From CAZXIC01 sp964640195 (lineage in GTDB: Archaea > Iainarchaeota > Iainarchaeia > Iainarchaeales > GCA-2688035), in NCBI GenBank assembly GCA_964640195.1, contig CAZXIC010000004.1:1-64000 (forward strand): a DNA stretch of 64,000 bases, in the 5' to 3' direction. The notes beneath the pieces were generated by a model that saw only the letters and a list, made by a program, of their open reading frames with translations, ran no database searches and was not told where the DNA came from. Made by a program: the position numbers and the translations under genes. Every line of letters starts with the position of its first letter. Within the stretch, counting starts at the first letter, position 1. Below are positions 1 through 8,486 of the stretch, in pieces.

Positions 1-2100
1 GATGTAAACGGCGCAGGCCAGTACTGCTACATCCTTGCACAGGAGGCTGACGCTGAGCCGACAACCTGCGAAGACCAAACAGCCGCCGGCTTTCCGCGAA
101 AGCTATACGATGGCGCATACTATTTCAGGGTTCAGGCAAAAGCAGGGAGCATAACAAGCGGCATAACAACATATGAAATCAAGCAGGACCTTACTGGGCC
201 GAGCAGACCGCAGCTTTCAGCCGCTCCCCTGCCTGGCGGCTATATTGAATTGAGCTGGAGCGCGGCAGAGGATGAGGCAAGCGGCGTCAAAGAATATGAA
301 GTATACAGGAAACTAATGGCAAACTTTGACTTAAGGGATACACCTTTGTATGCAACAGTTTCCGCAAGCAACCTCTCCTACACTGACACAAATGACTTGG
401 GCCAAAGCACGACTTACCATTACAAGATTAGGGCAATTGATAATGCTGGAAACCCCGGTCCTGTGAGCAACGAAGCCCATGCAGAAACAAGTGCGCAATG
501 CGATTTGGGGATCTCTTTTACTGTTGAGCTCTCTGCCAACAAAAAGCAGCTGCTGCTGTCCATCACTGCGCTTGACAAAATTTACCATGGTTCGCTCAGC
601 GCTGACCTGCCTGACGGCTCAGTACACCCTTTTTTCACTGAGGAACCAGCCTTTAGTGACTGGAACGGCACCTTTGACTTGACAAAGACAGTAGAAGGGG
701 CAATAACCTTCCATCTGGTTGCAAAAGAGTTTTTTGGCGACGACTGCAGCCAGGACAAGCAATTCATTTATGATGTAACAAACCCAGACGTGGCATTCGT
801 TAATCCGCGCTACAACGAAAAGGTCAGCGAAACAGTTAGCCTGCAGGTAAACGCCTTTGACACAGGCGACTTCAAGAGTGGAATAGGAGAAGTTAATTTT
901 TTCATTGAACAAGAGCAGCAGTGGCAGGGCATCGGCAGCGGGGAAAAGAAGGAAGGCGACCTCTATGAGCTGCAGTGGGACAGCTTTAACATTGAAAATG
1001 CCCAATACAGGTTCAAGGTTGTTGCGGCTGACGTTGCAGGCAACACAGCCACTGCAACCCACAGCCTGTTTGTTTTGAATGCTTTTAAGGAAGCGGTTGA
1101 CACTAATACGGCAATCAGTAGGGCAGAGGACAAGAAACAGGAATTGCAGGAAATAGCCGCTGATTTGGCAGCTAAAGCGATTTCCAGTAGCAGATTGGAT
1201 GAACTGCTGGCGCAGGCTGACAGCAATTTGAGCATGGCTAAACAACTGTTTGATTCAAATGCTGCAAACCAGACCATTGTCAAAAAGCATGCAGCCGAAG
1301 CAATGGCATTGTATGCAGCAGCGCAAAACGCCGTAATTGTTTCAACTTTTAAGACAGCTGACTTCATTTTCAACAAGGAGCAGGTTGACATACTGCTTAA
1401 CGCGGCAGGCATTGGGGGGCAAGCAGCAGCCGAGGCAAAGCAGTTCATTGAAAGGGCTGAGCCGAAAAGGCAGCTGCAGGTTCTGCAGGTTAGGGACGAC
1501 AATGCCGTATATTACAAAGCAGTCGTCGTTGTCTCTTATTTGCTAGATGTGAATTTGCTGCTTGACAAGAATGCAGACGACTTGGTATTGCAGTTGATTG
1601 AAGTAATCCCCAAAGAATTCATAGAGTATGCAGGTGAACTGGGCAGCAACCTGCATTTCAATGTTTTGGCTGACGACCCGACAATCCAATTTGCCCTGAC
1701 AAAGGAGCAGTACAGGAAAAAGAAGGTTAGTTATGCCCTGAAGGAAGATTTAAGCGAGCAGCAGGCAAACAGCTTGATTGAGGAAAACATGATAAACAAA
1801 TTCATTGCCCCGCCGATTTTGCTGCAGCCGGCAACAGCAGGGCCAGTGGGGATTCCCCTCTCAATAGGCTTTGTCCTTTTCGTTGCACTGGCTGCAATTG
1901 TTGTAATTGTTACAGTCCTTGTTTTGCTTGTCTGGAGGAAGCGCGGCAAGGGGATGCGGCCAAAGAAGGGCATGCCCCCGAAGAAGGGCATGCCACCAAG
2001 CACAGAGGCACAGCCGGAAAAAGCAGCTGCCAAGCCCCCGATTTTTGGAAGGCTGAGAAGAAAGCCGAAATCCCCCCTGGAAGTGTTCGGCAGCAAATAG
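1..2100 (+). CDS. Cell-surface protein with fibronectin-type III-like domain and C-terminal membrane anchor (5' end outside window)
   Basis: The frame is open from base 1, so the true start lies upstream; the ATG at 250 falls inside a domain and is not a start. The visible part has a fibronectin type III-like domain (about bases 190-510, with the pattern LSWSAAED...GVKEYEVYR...YKIRAIDNAGNPGPVS) and one or two further beta-sandwich, Big-like segments (bases 520-1080). A helical Ala/Gln/Glu-rich region follows (1090-1500). One transmembrane helix (about bases 1835-1935) is followed by a basic cytoplasmic tail with the repeat PKKGMPPKKGMPP. This architecture indicates an extracellular adhesin or structural protein anchored by its C terminus. 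Ligand unknown. Confidence 0.8.
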   Translation, partial: DVNGAGQYCYILAQEADAEPTTCEDQTAAGFPRKLYDGAYYFRVQAKAGSITSGITTYEIKQDLTGPSRPQLSAAPLPGGYIELSWSAAEDEASGVKEYEVYRKLMANFDLRDTPLYATVSASNLSYTDTNDLGQSTTYHYKIRAIDNAGNPGPVSNEAHAETSAQCDLGISFTVELSANKKQLLLSITALDKIYHGSLSADLPDGSVHPFFTEEPAFSDWNGTFDLTKTVEGAITFHLVAKEFFGDDCSQDKQFIYDVTNPDVAFVNPRYNEKVSETVSLQVNAFDTGDFKSGIGEVNFFIEQEQQWQGIGSGEKKEGDLYELQWDSFNIENAQYRFKVVAADVAGNTATATHSLFVLNAFKEAVDTNTAISRAEDKKQELQEIAADLAAKAISSSRLDELLAQADSNLSMAKQLFDSNAANQTIVKKHAAEAMALYAAAQNAVIVSTFKTADFIFNKEQVDILLNAAGIGGQAAAEAKQFIERAEPKRQLQVLQVRDDNAVYYKAVVVVSYLLDVNLLLDKNADDLVLQLIEVIPKEFIEYAGELGSNLHFNVLADDPTIQFALTKEQYRKKKVSYALKEDLSEQQANSLIEENMINKFIAPPILLQPATAGPVGIPLSIGFVLFVALAAIVVIVTVLVLLVWRKRGKGMRPKKGMPPKKGMPPSTEAQPEKAAAKPPIFGRLRRKPKSPLEVFGSK

Positions 2101-2141
2101 CCAAACGGTTTTTAACCACTTTTTTGCCAAATATTCCTGCC

Positions 2142-3734
2142 ATGCCAACTGAACACGTTTTCTGGGCTGAACAGCTTGCAAAAAAAGTCAAGGGGAGGGA
2201 GCATTTCCACTTTTCCGGTGAAAAAATCCCGGAAGTAAAGCAGTGGAGTGTTAAGAGCAGCAGCAGTCTCTCCGGTGCACTGCACATTGGTAGGCTTAGC
2301 GATGTTATAAGGGGCGAGGCTGTCTTCAGGGCACTACAGAGGGAGCGGTTTCCAGTAGAGCTCATCTATGTCACGGAAGATATGGACCCGCTGAGAAAAA
2401 TCCCAAAGGGGGTGCCCAAGCATTTTGAGCAATACATCGGCTTTCCTGTGAGCGATGTGCCCGACCCTTTTGGCTGCCACAAGAGCTACGCCGAACACTT
2501 TGTTTCTGAGTTCTTCTCTGCTTTGCAGAGTTTTTTGTACGTTAAGCCCAAAATTTTTTCAATGAGGGCAGAGTACCTGAAGGGCAGTTTTACAGACAGC
2601 ATAATTGGGCTGGCAAAAAACAGTGAAGCAGTGAAGCGGATAATTGAAAAAAGGCAGGGCAGCAAACTGGATGCCGAGTGGTTTCCATGGAAGCCGGTTT
2701 GTGATAACTGCGGCAGCCTGCAGACAACTGTTTTAACGAACATGGGCGGAAGCAGTGTTGAGTACGAGTGCAGGGACTACCGCTTTGAGAAAACAATGGC
2801 AAAAGGCTGCGGTCACAAGGGGACAGCTGACTTGAAAAAGGCAAACGGAAAGCTTGTTTGGAAAAGCGAATGGGCTGCGCAGTGGAAGCGCTGGCGCGTT
2901 TGCAGTGAGGGCGCAGGCAAGGAATATGAAAGCAGCAACAGCGCCTTCTGGGTCAATGCAGAGATATGTGAGAAAATCCTGCATTTCCCGCACCCTGAGC
3001 CAATTTTTTACGAACACCTGATGGTGGATGACGTAAAAATGAGTGCTTCCCTTGGCAACGTTGTCTACCCAAGCCAGTTTGCAGCTGTTGCAAGGCCTGA
3101 AACCCTGAAATACCTCTACATGAAGCGAATAACCAAGAGCAGGAGTTTTTCTTGGAAGGACATCCCGTTGCTCGAGCTTGAGTTGGACAGGGCAGTTCAG
3201 GAGAAGGGGAACAAGCTGGCTGAATACAGCAAAATCAAGGGCAGAGCGGTTGCCCCTATGCCGGTTGATTACCCCCTTGTCGCCTACTTGGGGCAGTTGT
3301 TTAAAAGCGAGAAAGAAATCTTTGATTCGCTGCGTCAGATGGGGCACCTGAGTGGAAAAGAGCCAAAGGCAGTGCTTGAGCAGCTGCGCGAGAGGATAAG
3401 GCTTGCAAGCGCTTGGGTCAAGATGTATGCCCCGGAGGAGTTCAAAATCCACTTCTTAGAGAAACTGGATGAAAGCATAACGCGCAGGATTCAGCCAGCT
3501 GTGAGAGAAAGCCTGCGCCTTGTTGCCAGTGCCCTGCCAAAGCAAAAGAGCGCTGACGCAATCCAGCGACTGGTTTTTGACACAGCCAAAGACAATGAAT
3601 TGCAGCCAAAGCACCTGTTCCAGTCCATTTACCTCCTTTTGCTTGGAAAAAGCAGCGGGCCAAAGCTGGGCAGCCTTATAATCGCGCTTGGAAAGCAAAA
3701 ATGCGTTAAAAGAATAAGAGAGGCTTCAGTTTAA
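2142..3734 (+). CDS. lysS: Lysyl-tRNA synthetase, class I
   Basis: Charges tRNA-Lys with lysine in the cytoplasm. The 530-residue product matches the class I LysRS family in length. The nucleotide-binding signature SGALHIGRLSD lies near residue 47 and the KMSKS-type loop KMSASLGN near residue 300. Cys pairs CDNCGS (near 187) and CGHKG (near 222) fit the family's zinc-binding insertion. The ATG at 2142 is preferred over an in-frame TTG at 2124 because family members begin close to the conserved HVFWAEQLA-like segment. The stop codon overlaps that of the convergent KaiC-like gene within the palindrome TTAA. The class I enzyme is typical of archaea; most bacteria and eukaryotes use class II. Confidence 0.95.
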   Translation: MPTEHVFWAEQLAKKVKGREHFHFSGEKIPEVKQWSVKSSSSLSGALHIGRLSDVIRGEAVFRALQRERFPVELIYVTEDMDPLRKIPKGVPKHFEQYIGFPVSDVPDPFGCHKSYAEHFVSEFFSALQSFLYVKPKIFSMRAEYLKGSFTDSIIGLAKNSEAVKRIIEKRQGSKLDAEWFPWKPVCDNCGSLQTTVLTNMGGSSVEYECRDYRFEKTMAKGCGHKGTADLKKANGKLVWKSEWAAQWKRWRVCSEGAGKEYESSNSAFWVNAEICEKILHFPHPEPIFYEHLMVDDVKMSASLGNVVYPSQFAAVARPETLKYLYMKRITKSRSFSWKDIPLLELELDRAVQEKGNKLAEYSKIKGRAVAPMPVDYPLVAYLGQLFKSEKEIFDSLRQMGHLSGKEPKAVLEQLRERIRLASAWVKMYAPEEFKIHFLEKLDESITRRIQPAVRESLRLVASALPKQKSADAIQRLVFDTAKDNELQPKHLFQSIYLLLLGKSSGPKLGSLIIALGKQKCVKRIREASV

Positions 3735-4471
3735 ACTTCCCCGTACTCTTCCTCTATCTTGCGGACCTTTATCCCTTGCTCTGTTATCTCCATCGGATGC
3801 AGGTCTTCTGAATGCTTTGTTGCCCTCATTTTCCTGATGTGCAGCGTTCTGTTGCTCTGCGTTCCGACTCCCATATAGTGCAGCACTATTACTCCGTCAA
3901 CAACGTATTCCTCCACGCCGTACTTCCCGAACTTGTTCACGCCTTCCTGTATTTCGCTTACTAGGACTGAGGTAACGCCGCTTCGCATGAGCATGTAGCT
4001 GACTTTTAGGATTGCTTTCCTCACCTCATTTGCATTCTCGAAGTTGAAGCCCAGTGCAGGAATGCTGTCTATTACCACTCTTTTTGCGTCAATCCTCTTT
4101 ATTATCCTCATTATCTCAAGCAGCAGCTTGTCAACATCATAGCCTGTAACAGGCAGTGAAAATTCTTCTTCCGATGGCATGCCCAGCTTTGCAATGCTTC
4201 CGTCAACAATGTTTATCAAATTCTTTTCCTCCAGCTTCTTCAGGTCCCATCCAAATCGCATGACATCTGCCCTGATGAGGTCTGGCCTTTCGTCAAGGGT
4301 AACGTAAACGCCCGGGTCGTTAAGCTCCTTAGCCCCCATATAAATGTACTGTATGCCCATGATTGTTTTTCCTGTTCCGCAGGCGCCGCTCACCAAAACG
4401 CTTCTCCCTGCGGGAAAGCCGCCTTCAATCAGTTCATCCAGCCCGTAAATGCCTGTTTTCAGTCTCTCCAT
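3731..4471 (-). CDS. KaiC-like RecA-superfamily ATPase
   Basis: A single-domain, 246-residue KaiC/RadA-superfamily ATPase. It opens with the family hallmark TGIYGLDELIEGGFPAGRSVL, followed by the Walker A motif GACGTGKT (about residues 30-37) and a Walker B-like hydrophobic strand RVVIDSIPALG near residue 130. The conserved Glu of the family appears in YVTLDERP. Archaeal stand-alone KaiC-like proteins are ATPases often linked to signalling or to archaellum control (as with FlaH/ArlH), but nothing here fixes the target. It is convergent with lysS with a 4-bp stop overlap and stands alone on the minus strand. Confidence 0.88.
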   Translation of the reverse strand: MERLKTGIYGLDELIEGGFPAGRSVLVSGACGTGKTIMGIQYIYMGAKELNDPGVYVTLDERPDLIRADVMRFGWDLKKLEEKNLINIVDGSIAKLGMPSEEEFSLPVTGYDVDKLLLEIMRIIKRIDAKRVVIDSIPALGFNFENANEVRKAILKVSYMLMRSGVTSVLVSEIQEGVNKFGKYGVEEYVVDGVIVLHYMGVGTQSNRTLHIRKMRATKHSEDLHPMEITEQGIKVRKIEEEYGEV

Positions 4472-4533
4472 TTTCCTTGCACCCCGCTGTTTTCTAAATT
4501 ATAATTGTTTTCCTCTTAATATACCTTTTGCTT

Positions 4534-6408
4534 TCATGTCCTTTCAACACTGAAAACCGCTGGCAGTTGCCCAATCCTTTTTATTACGGTTTCCAGTTGG
4601 TTTGGGTTATTTATTTTGATGTTGAAGATGCAGGTTGCCGTGTCGTTTGGATTGACTTTTGCATTGGTTGAATTTATTGAAACCTTTGCTTCATCAAAGA
4701 TGCCTAGAATCGTCGGCAGCAACTGCGGTGTTTCTTTTGCGTGCACCTTTATTTCAACCGAATAGTCTCTTTTGGCCAAGTCCCAGCTGACAGAAACCAG
4801 CCTTTCTTTCTTTGCTTTCTGCAGGTTTTTGCATTCTTTCCTATGAATGCTTATCTTCCTCTTCGTTGTCCTGAATCCAATAATCTCGTCACCCGGCAGG
4901 GGATTGCAGCACCTTGCTATTTTCACTGCCTTGTCTGCAGTTGTTGCCGTGTCCTTGGGCTTCTTTTTCCTTTTTTTGCTTGTTTTTATCCCCAGCCTCT
5001 GCCTTATCTTTGAAAGGGCCTTGTTTGATTTCGCAAAGCTAAGCCACTGTCTTTTCACCTGTGGTTTTTTTGCGGGAATTATTTCAATGCTGTCAGCGTT
5101 TTCCAGCTCATAGCTTAAGGGCACCTGTTTTCCGTTTACCTTTGCTTTTCCGAACTTGTAGCCCAAGTCGGAGTGAATGGCAAAAGCAAAATCGATTGGG
5201 GTGCTCTTTTCCGGCAAACCTATCACTTGTTTTTTTGGGGTGAACACAAAAATCCTGTTTTTCCCGAAGTTTATTTTCAGGCTGCTTTTAATCGATTCGT
5301 CCCTTTCCCTTGCCTTCATGTGCCATTCGACCAGCTGCTTTGCCCAGCTCAGTTTTTTGTCAAAATACTTGTCCTCTGCGTAATGCTTGTACTGCCAGTG
5401 TGCCGCCACGCCTGTTTCGTTTTCGTAGTGCATTTCCCAAGTGCGTATCTGCACCTCCAGGGGCGCCCCCCTCCATTTTATGACAGTGTGGATGCTCCTG
5501 TACCTGTTTTCTTTTGGGTTTGCAATATAGTCAGTAAATTTATTTGGCAGAATCTCATAGCATGAATGCACTATGCCGAGCACCTCATAGCATTCTCTTA
5601 CGCTGTCGCAGATTATCCTGACGCCAAGCAGGTCGCATATTTCGTCAAAGCGCTTGTTTTGCTCTGTCATTTTTCTGTATATTGCGTAAAAGTGTTTTGC
5701 CCTGCCTTCAACCCTCACGCCCTTTTTTTCTTCCTGCATCATTCGCCTGAATTCGGCGACAGCCTCCGCAACTGCATTATCCCTCTCCTCTCTCGTCTTT
5801 CCAACGAGCTGCTCTATTTTTCTGAATATTGTTGGTTTGAGCACTTTGAGGCTGTTGTCTTCCAGCACTCCCTTCAAATCGTACAAGCCAAGCTTGTGGC
5901 ATATTGGCGAGTAGATATTTAATGCAACCAGCGCCCTTGTGTTTAACTCCTTTTGGTCAATCAACTGGGGGTTCTCCAGCACGTCGAGCCTTGTCGCTAT
6001 TTTTACGAATATCGCCCTTATGTCCTTTGCTGTTGCGAGAATCACCTCTGACAGCAGCTTCGTGTCCATTTTCCCAAAGTTTTTTTGCTCTATTTCAAGC
6101 AGCTTGGCGTACTCAGCAACAATTAGCGTCATGTCGCTGCCAAATAGCGATTCTATTTTCTCCGCTGTTGTGTAGCCTGCTGTAAGAGTGTCGTGCAGCA
6201 GTGCAGCGGCAATCGTTGTGTCATCAAAGCCCAGCCTGCTTAAAATCGTTGCGCTTCTCAGAGCGTGCTGCAGCCTTTCCTCCCCATGGTTGCTGTCTTT
6301 CGCCTTCAATTCTTTTTCGGCGAAGCAGTATGCCCTCTCAACAAGCGTGCTCTCAGCTTTGCCTTGCTGTTTGCCGAGCAGTTGAGTGAGCGAGCCCTTG
6401 CCCTGCAC
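4534..6408 (-). CDS. Full-length RelA/SpoT homologue (RSH), probable (p)ppGpp synthetase
   Basis: A 624-residue long-form RSH, unusual for an archaeon. Domains in order: HD (about 40-190), synthetase (about 232-345), TGS (385-450), conserved-Cys/zinc-finger-type domain with ARCCNPLPGDEIIGF and IHRKECKNL (497-530), and ACT (549-624). The synthetase core is intact: GRAKHFYAIYRKM, CDLLGVRII, DYIANPKENRYRSIH and LEVQIRT. The hydrolase site looks decayed. The HD pair remains (LLHD, 72-73), but the usual following ED is TA (HDTLTA), and the ADRLHN-type motif reads ATRLDV (138-143). It therefore probably makes, but does not degrade, alarmone (inference). GTG start; diverges from tpiA across 66 bp with one central TTTAAA. 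Confidence 0.93.
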   Translation of the reverse strand: MQGKGSLTQLLGKQQGKAESTLVERAYCFAEKELKAKDSNHGEERLQHALRSATILSRLGFDDTTIAAALLHDTLTAGYTTAEKIESLFGSDMTLIVAEYAKLLEIEQKNFGKMDTKLLSEVILATAKDIRAIFVKIATRLDVLENPQLIDQKELNTRALVALNIYSPICHKLGLYDLKGVLEDNSLKVLKPTIFRKIEQLVGKTREERDNAVAEAVAEFRRMMQEEKKGVRVEGRAKHFYAIYRKMTEQNKRFDEICDLLGVRIICDSVRECYEVLGIVHSCYEILPNKFTDYIANPKENRYRSIHTVIKWRGAPLEVQIRTWEMHYENETGVAAHWQYKHYAEDKYFDKKLSWAKQLVEWHMKARERDESIKSSLKINFGKNRIFVFTPKKQVIGLPEKSTPIDFAFAIHSDLGYKFGKAKVNGKQVPLSYELENADSIEIIPAKKPQVKRQWLSFAKSNKALSKIRQRLGIKTSKKRKKKPKDTATTADKAVKIARCCNPLPGDEIIGFRTTKRKISIHRKECKNLQKAKKERLVSVSWDLAKRDYSVEIKVHAKETPQLLPTILGIFDEAKVSINSTNAKVNPNDTATCIFNIKINNPNQLETVIKRIGQLPAVFSVERT

Positions 6409-6444
6409 TTCGTTCGCCTGAAAATTTATTGTTGGTAAAAAGGT

Positions 6445-6457
6445 TTAAATACTTCCT
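6445..6457. promoter_or_regulatory. Shared palindromic TATA box between the RSH gene and tpiA
   Basis: The short spacer holds GGTTTAAATAC, whose TTTAAA core is symmetric. On the plus strand it lies about 25 bases before the tpiA ATG at 6475, the spacing for a nearly leaderless transcript. On the minus strand it lies about 40 bases before the RSH GTG. One element could serve both divergent genes; this is inferred from sequence and position only. Confidence 0.5.
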
Positions 6458-6474
6458 TTTTCTTTTTTAATGAG

Positions 6475-7158
6475 ATGCGATTGCGGGAGCCGATTCTCTT
6501 CCTTAACTTCAAGACCTATGCCGAAGCTACGGGGAAGAATGCCCTGCTGTTGGCGAAGAAGGCAGAGAAAGCCGCAAAGAAATCTGGCAGAAGCGTTGTT
6601 TTGGTTGTGCAGGCAGCCGATATCAGGCTGGTTGCCCGAAATGTGCATTTGCCTGTTTTTGCGCAGCACATCGACCCTGTTGGTTTTGGCAGCAACACGG
6701 GCAGCATCCTGCCGCAGGCAGTCAGGCAGGCCGGGGCAACTGGAACTGTTTTAAACCACGCTGAAAACAAGAGGGACAACCAATTTCTGCAAAGCGCAAT
6801 CGAGAAGGCAAAGGCAGCCGGCTTGGCTGCGATGGCCTGCGCTGAAACAACAGAGAGGGCAAGGCAAATTGCCTCCTTTTCTGTCAGGCCAGATTTCATC
6901 GCCGTAGAGCCGCCAGGGCTGATTGGCGGCAACGTTAGCGTTAGTTCAGCCAAGCCGGAGCTGATTACCGAAAGCGTCGCCGCTGTAAAGGAAATTGCAT
7001 CAGATATTGCGGTTGTTACCGGTGCGGGCATTAAAACAGGGGCTGACGTAAAAAAGGCGATTGAACTTGGCACAGTCGGGGTGTTTGTTGCAAGCAGCGT
7101 TGTAAAAGCCCCTGACCAGGGAAAGGCAATCGCAATGTTGCTTGAGGGGCTTGGTTGA
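6475..7158 (+). CDS. tpiA: Triosephosphate isomerase
   Basis: Interconverts dihydroxyacetone phosphate and glyceraldehyde 3-phosphate. The 227-residue length is that of the short archaeal enzyme. Active-site residues are visible: NFKTY (Asn and Lys near residue 11), the catalytic His in FAQHIDPV (near 65), the catalytic Glu in VEPPGLIGG (near 143) and the phosphate-binding loops VTGAGIKTG and GVFVASSVV. An ATG at 6470 is in another frame; the ATG at 6475 gives the full conserved N terminus. The next gene starts on the base after the stop codon, so the two are co-transcribed. Confidence 0.96.
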   Translation: MRLREPILFLNFKTYAEATGKNALLLAKKAEKAAKKSGRSVVLVVQAADIRLVARNVHLPVFAQHIDPVGFGSNTGSILPQAVRQAGATGTVLNHAENKRDNQFLQSAIEKAKAAGLAAMACAETTERARQIASFSVRPDFIAVEPPGLIGGNVSVSSAKPELITESVAAVKEIASDIAVVTGAGIKTGADVKKAIELGTVGVFVASSVVKAPDQGKAIAMLLEGLG

Positions 7159-7482
7159 ATGCCTGCAGCAGATGAAAGGAATATCCAGGTTGCCGGCATG
7201 CCGAGGCTGGACAGCTTTGAATTGGGCAAAATAAACAATGCCTTGGCCCTTACCTACGACAAGCTGCAGAAAATCGTGGGCAACAGAATGCTCCTTGTCC
7301 TGCATTTCAAGGAATGCCATAAAGAGGGCAGAAGGGAAAAGCACAGTGTTCACCTCAGGCTGAGCTTCCCTGGCAAAACAGTTGTTGCAACCGAAACAGG
7401 CTGGAGCCCAGTGCCTGCAGTGCAAAGCGCATTGCATGTTCTGGAAAGGGAAACAATTGAATCAGTGAAGGCAAGGCGCTAG
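7159..7482 (+). CDS. Putative S30AE/HPF-like ribosome-associated protein
   Basis: A 107-residue protein whose ATG abuts the tpiA stop codon. The C-terminal half (HLRLSFPGKTVVATETGW, then AVQSALHVLERE) resembles the beta-strand plus helix of ribosome hibernation factors (S30AE family), where a polar strand leads into an Ala-rich helix ending in a Leu-Glu-Arg-like segment. The N-terminal half has the expected strand-helix order. If correct it would bind the small ribosomal subunit and quiet translation under starvation, which fits its place beside a RelA/SpoT homologue. The similarity is judged by eye; a generic dsRBD-like fold is the alternative. Its stop overlaps that of the convergent Lys-rich gene within CTAG. 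Confidence 0.5.
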   Translation: MPAADERNIQVAGMPRLDSFELGKINNALALTYDKLQKIVGNRMLLVLHFKECHKEGRREKHSVHLRLSFPGKTVVATETGWSPVPAVQSALHVLERETIESVKARR

Positions 7483-7772
7483 CGCTTTCTCCTTTTCTTC
7501 TTTTTTGCTTTTTTCTTGGCTTTCTCCTTCTTCCCTTTTCTTCTTGCTTTTGTCTTACTTGCCGCTTTTTTCCTTTTCGCCTTTTTCGCCTTCTTTGTCT
7601 TCTTTTTTCCCCCTTTTCCGGTTTTCGCCTTCTTCCCCTTTTTCTTCAGCTTCGCCTTTGTCGCCCTTGTCAGCGTCGGACCAAACAAGCCGATGTCAAG
7701 GTCTTTTTCTTCCCGCAGCTCCCTGCGCATCTCGTCTATTATCTCTTTCACAGTTTTCCTCTGCTCTGCCAT
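7479..7772 (-). CDS. Lysine-rich basic protein, unknown function
   Basis: A 97-residue protein with two parts. Residues 1-37 form a normal-composition helical head (TVKEIIDEMRRELREEKD and FGPTLTRATK). The rest is almost entirely Lys, Ala, Arg and Gly, like a histone H1 or nucleoid-protein tail. Binding to DNA or rRNA through the tail is likely, but no family is recognised. The start has a normal ATG at 7770-7772. It lies next to the SRP RNA gene and is convergent with the HPF-like gene. Confidence 0.7.
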   Translation of the reverse strand: MAEQRKTVKEIIDEMRRELREEKDLDIGLFGPTLTRATKAKLKKKGKKAKTGKGGKKKTKKAKKAKRKKAASKTKARRKGKKEKAKKKAKKKKRRKR

Positions 7773-7873
7773 CTTGAAGCACTTTTTCCTGCAGGAATTA
7801 GGCTCTTCTGGTATTTATTTTTTTCGGGTTTTTCCAGAATTGCAGCCAGGGCTGCAGAAATCAGCCAAAAAAG

Positions 7874-8153
<280 letters not shown>

Positions 8154-8171
8154 AAATAACTGTCCCTAAAG

Positions 8172-8183
8172 CAGTTTTTAAAG
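8172..8183 (-). promoter_or_regulatory. TATA box of the SRP RNA gene
   Basis: On the minus strand CTTTAAAAACTG lies about 20-30 bases before the predicted 5' end of the 7S RNA, the standard archaeal promoter spacing. Confidence 0.6.
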
Positions 8184-8215
8184 ATTTTTATTCCTTATAT
8201 TTCCGGTGGTTTTTG

Positions 8216-8470
8216 TTGGGAGAAGAGCTTATAGGCAAGGTAGCCCACTTTTACGGCAAAATTAGTGTTGCCGTTGTAGAGCTGTCAGGCAGCCTGAAAG
8301 TCGGGGAAAAAATCAAGTTCAAGAGAGGAGAAGAGGAATTCGAGCAAACCGTTGACAGCATGCAGGTAGAGCACCAAAACATTCAGGAAGCGAAAGCAGG
8401 CCAGGCTGTTGGCCTCAAGACAGTGCAGCCAACACACGAGGGAGCAGAGGTTTACAGGCTAACCGAGTAA
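8216..8470 (+). CDS. Small EF-Tu domain 2-like protein
   Basis: An 84-residue stand-alone beta-barrel of the translation-factor domain 2 type. It has IGKVAHFYGKISVAVVELSG, LKVGEKIKFK, VDSMQVEHQNIQEAKAGQ and GLKTVQPTHEGAEVYR, which parallel the strands of EF-Tu and IF-2 domain 2. Archaea carry such orphan domains with unknown role; no GTPase domain is present. The start is a TTG: GGTGG at 8205-8209 favours TTG at 8216 over the adjacent TTG at 8213. It is divergent from the SRP RNA. Confidence 0.8.
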   Translation: MGEELIGKVAHFYGKISVAVVELSGSLKVGEKIKFKRGEEEFEQTVDSMQVEHQNIQEAKAGQAVGLKTVQPTHEGAEVYRLTE

Positions 8471-8486
8471 AATAGTTTCGTAATAG

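Noticed and set aside
250..252. ATG at 250 as start of the surface protein
   Set aside because: The frame is open to base 1 and the codons before 250 encode the same fibronectin-like region, so the gene starts outside the window.
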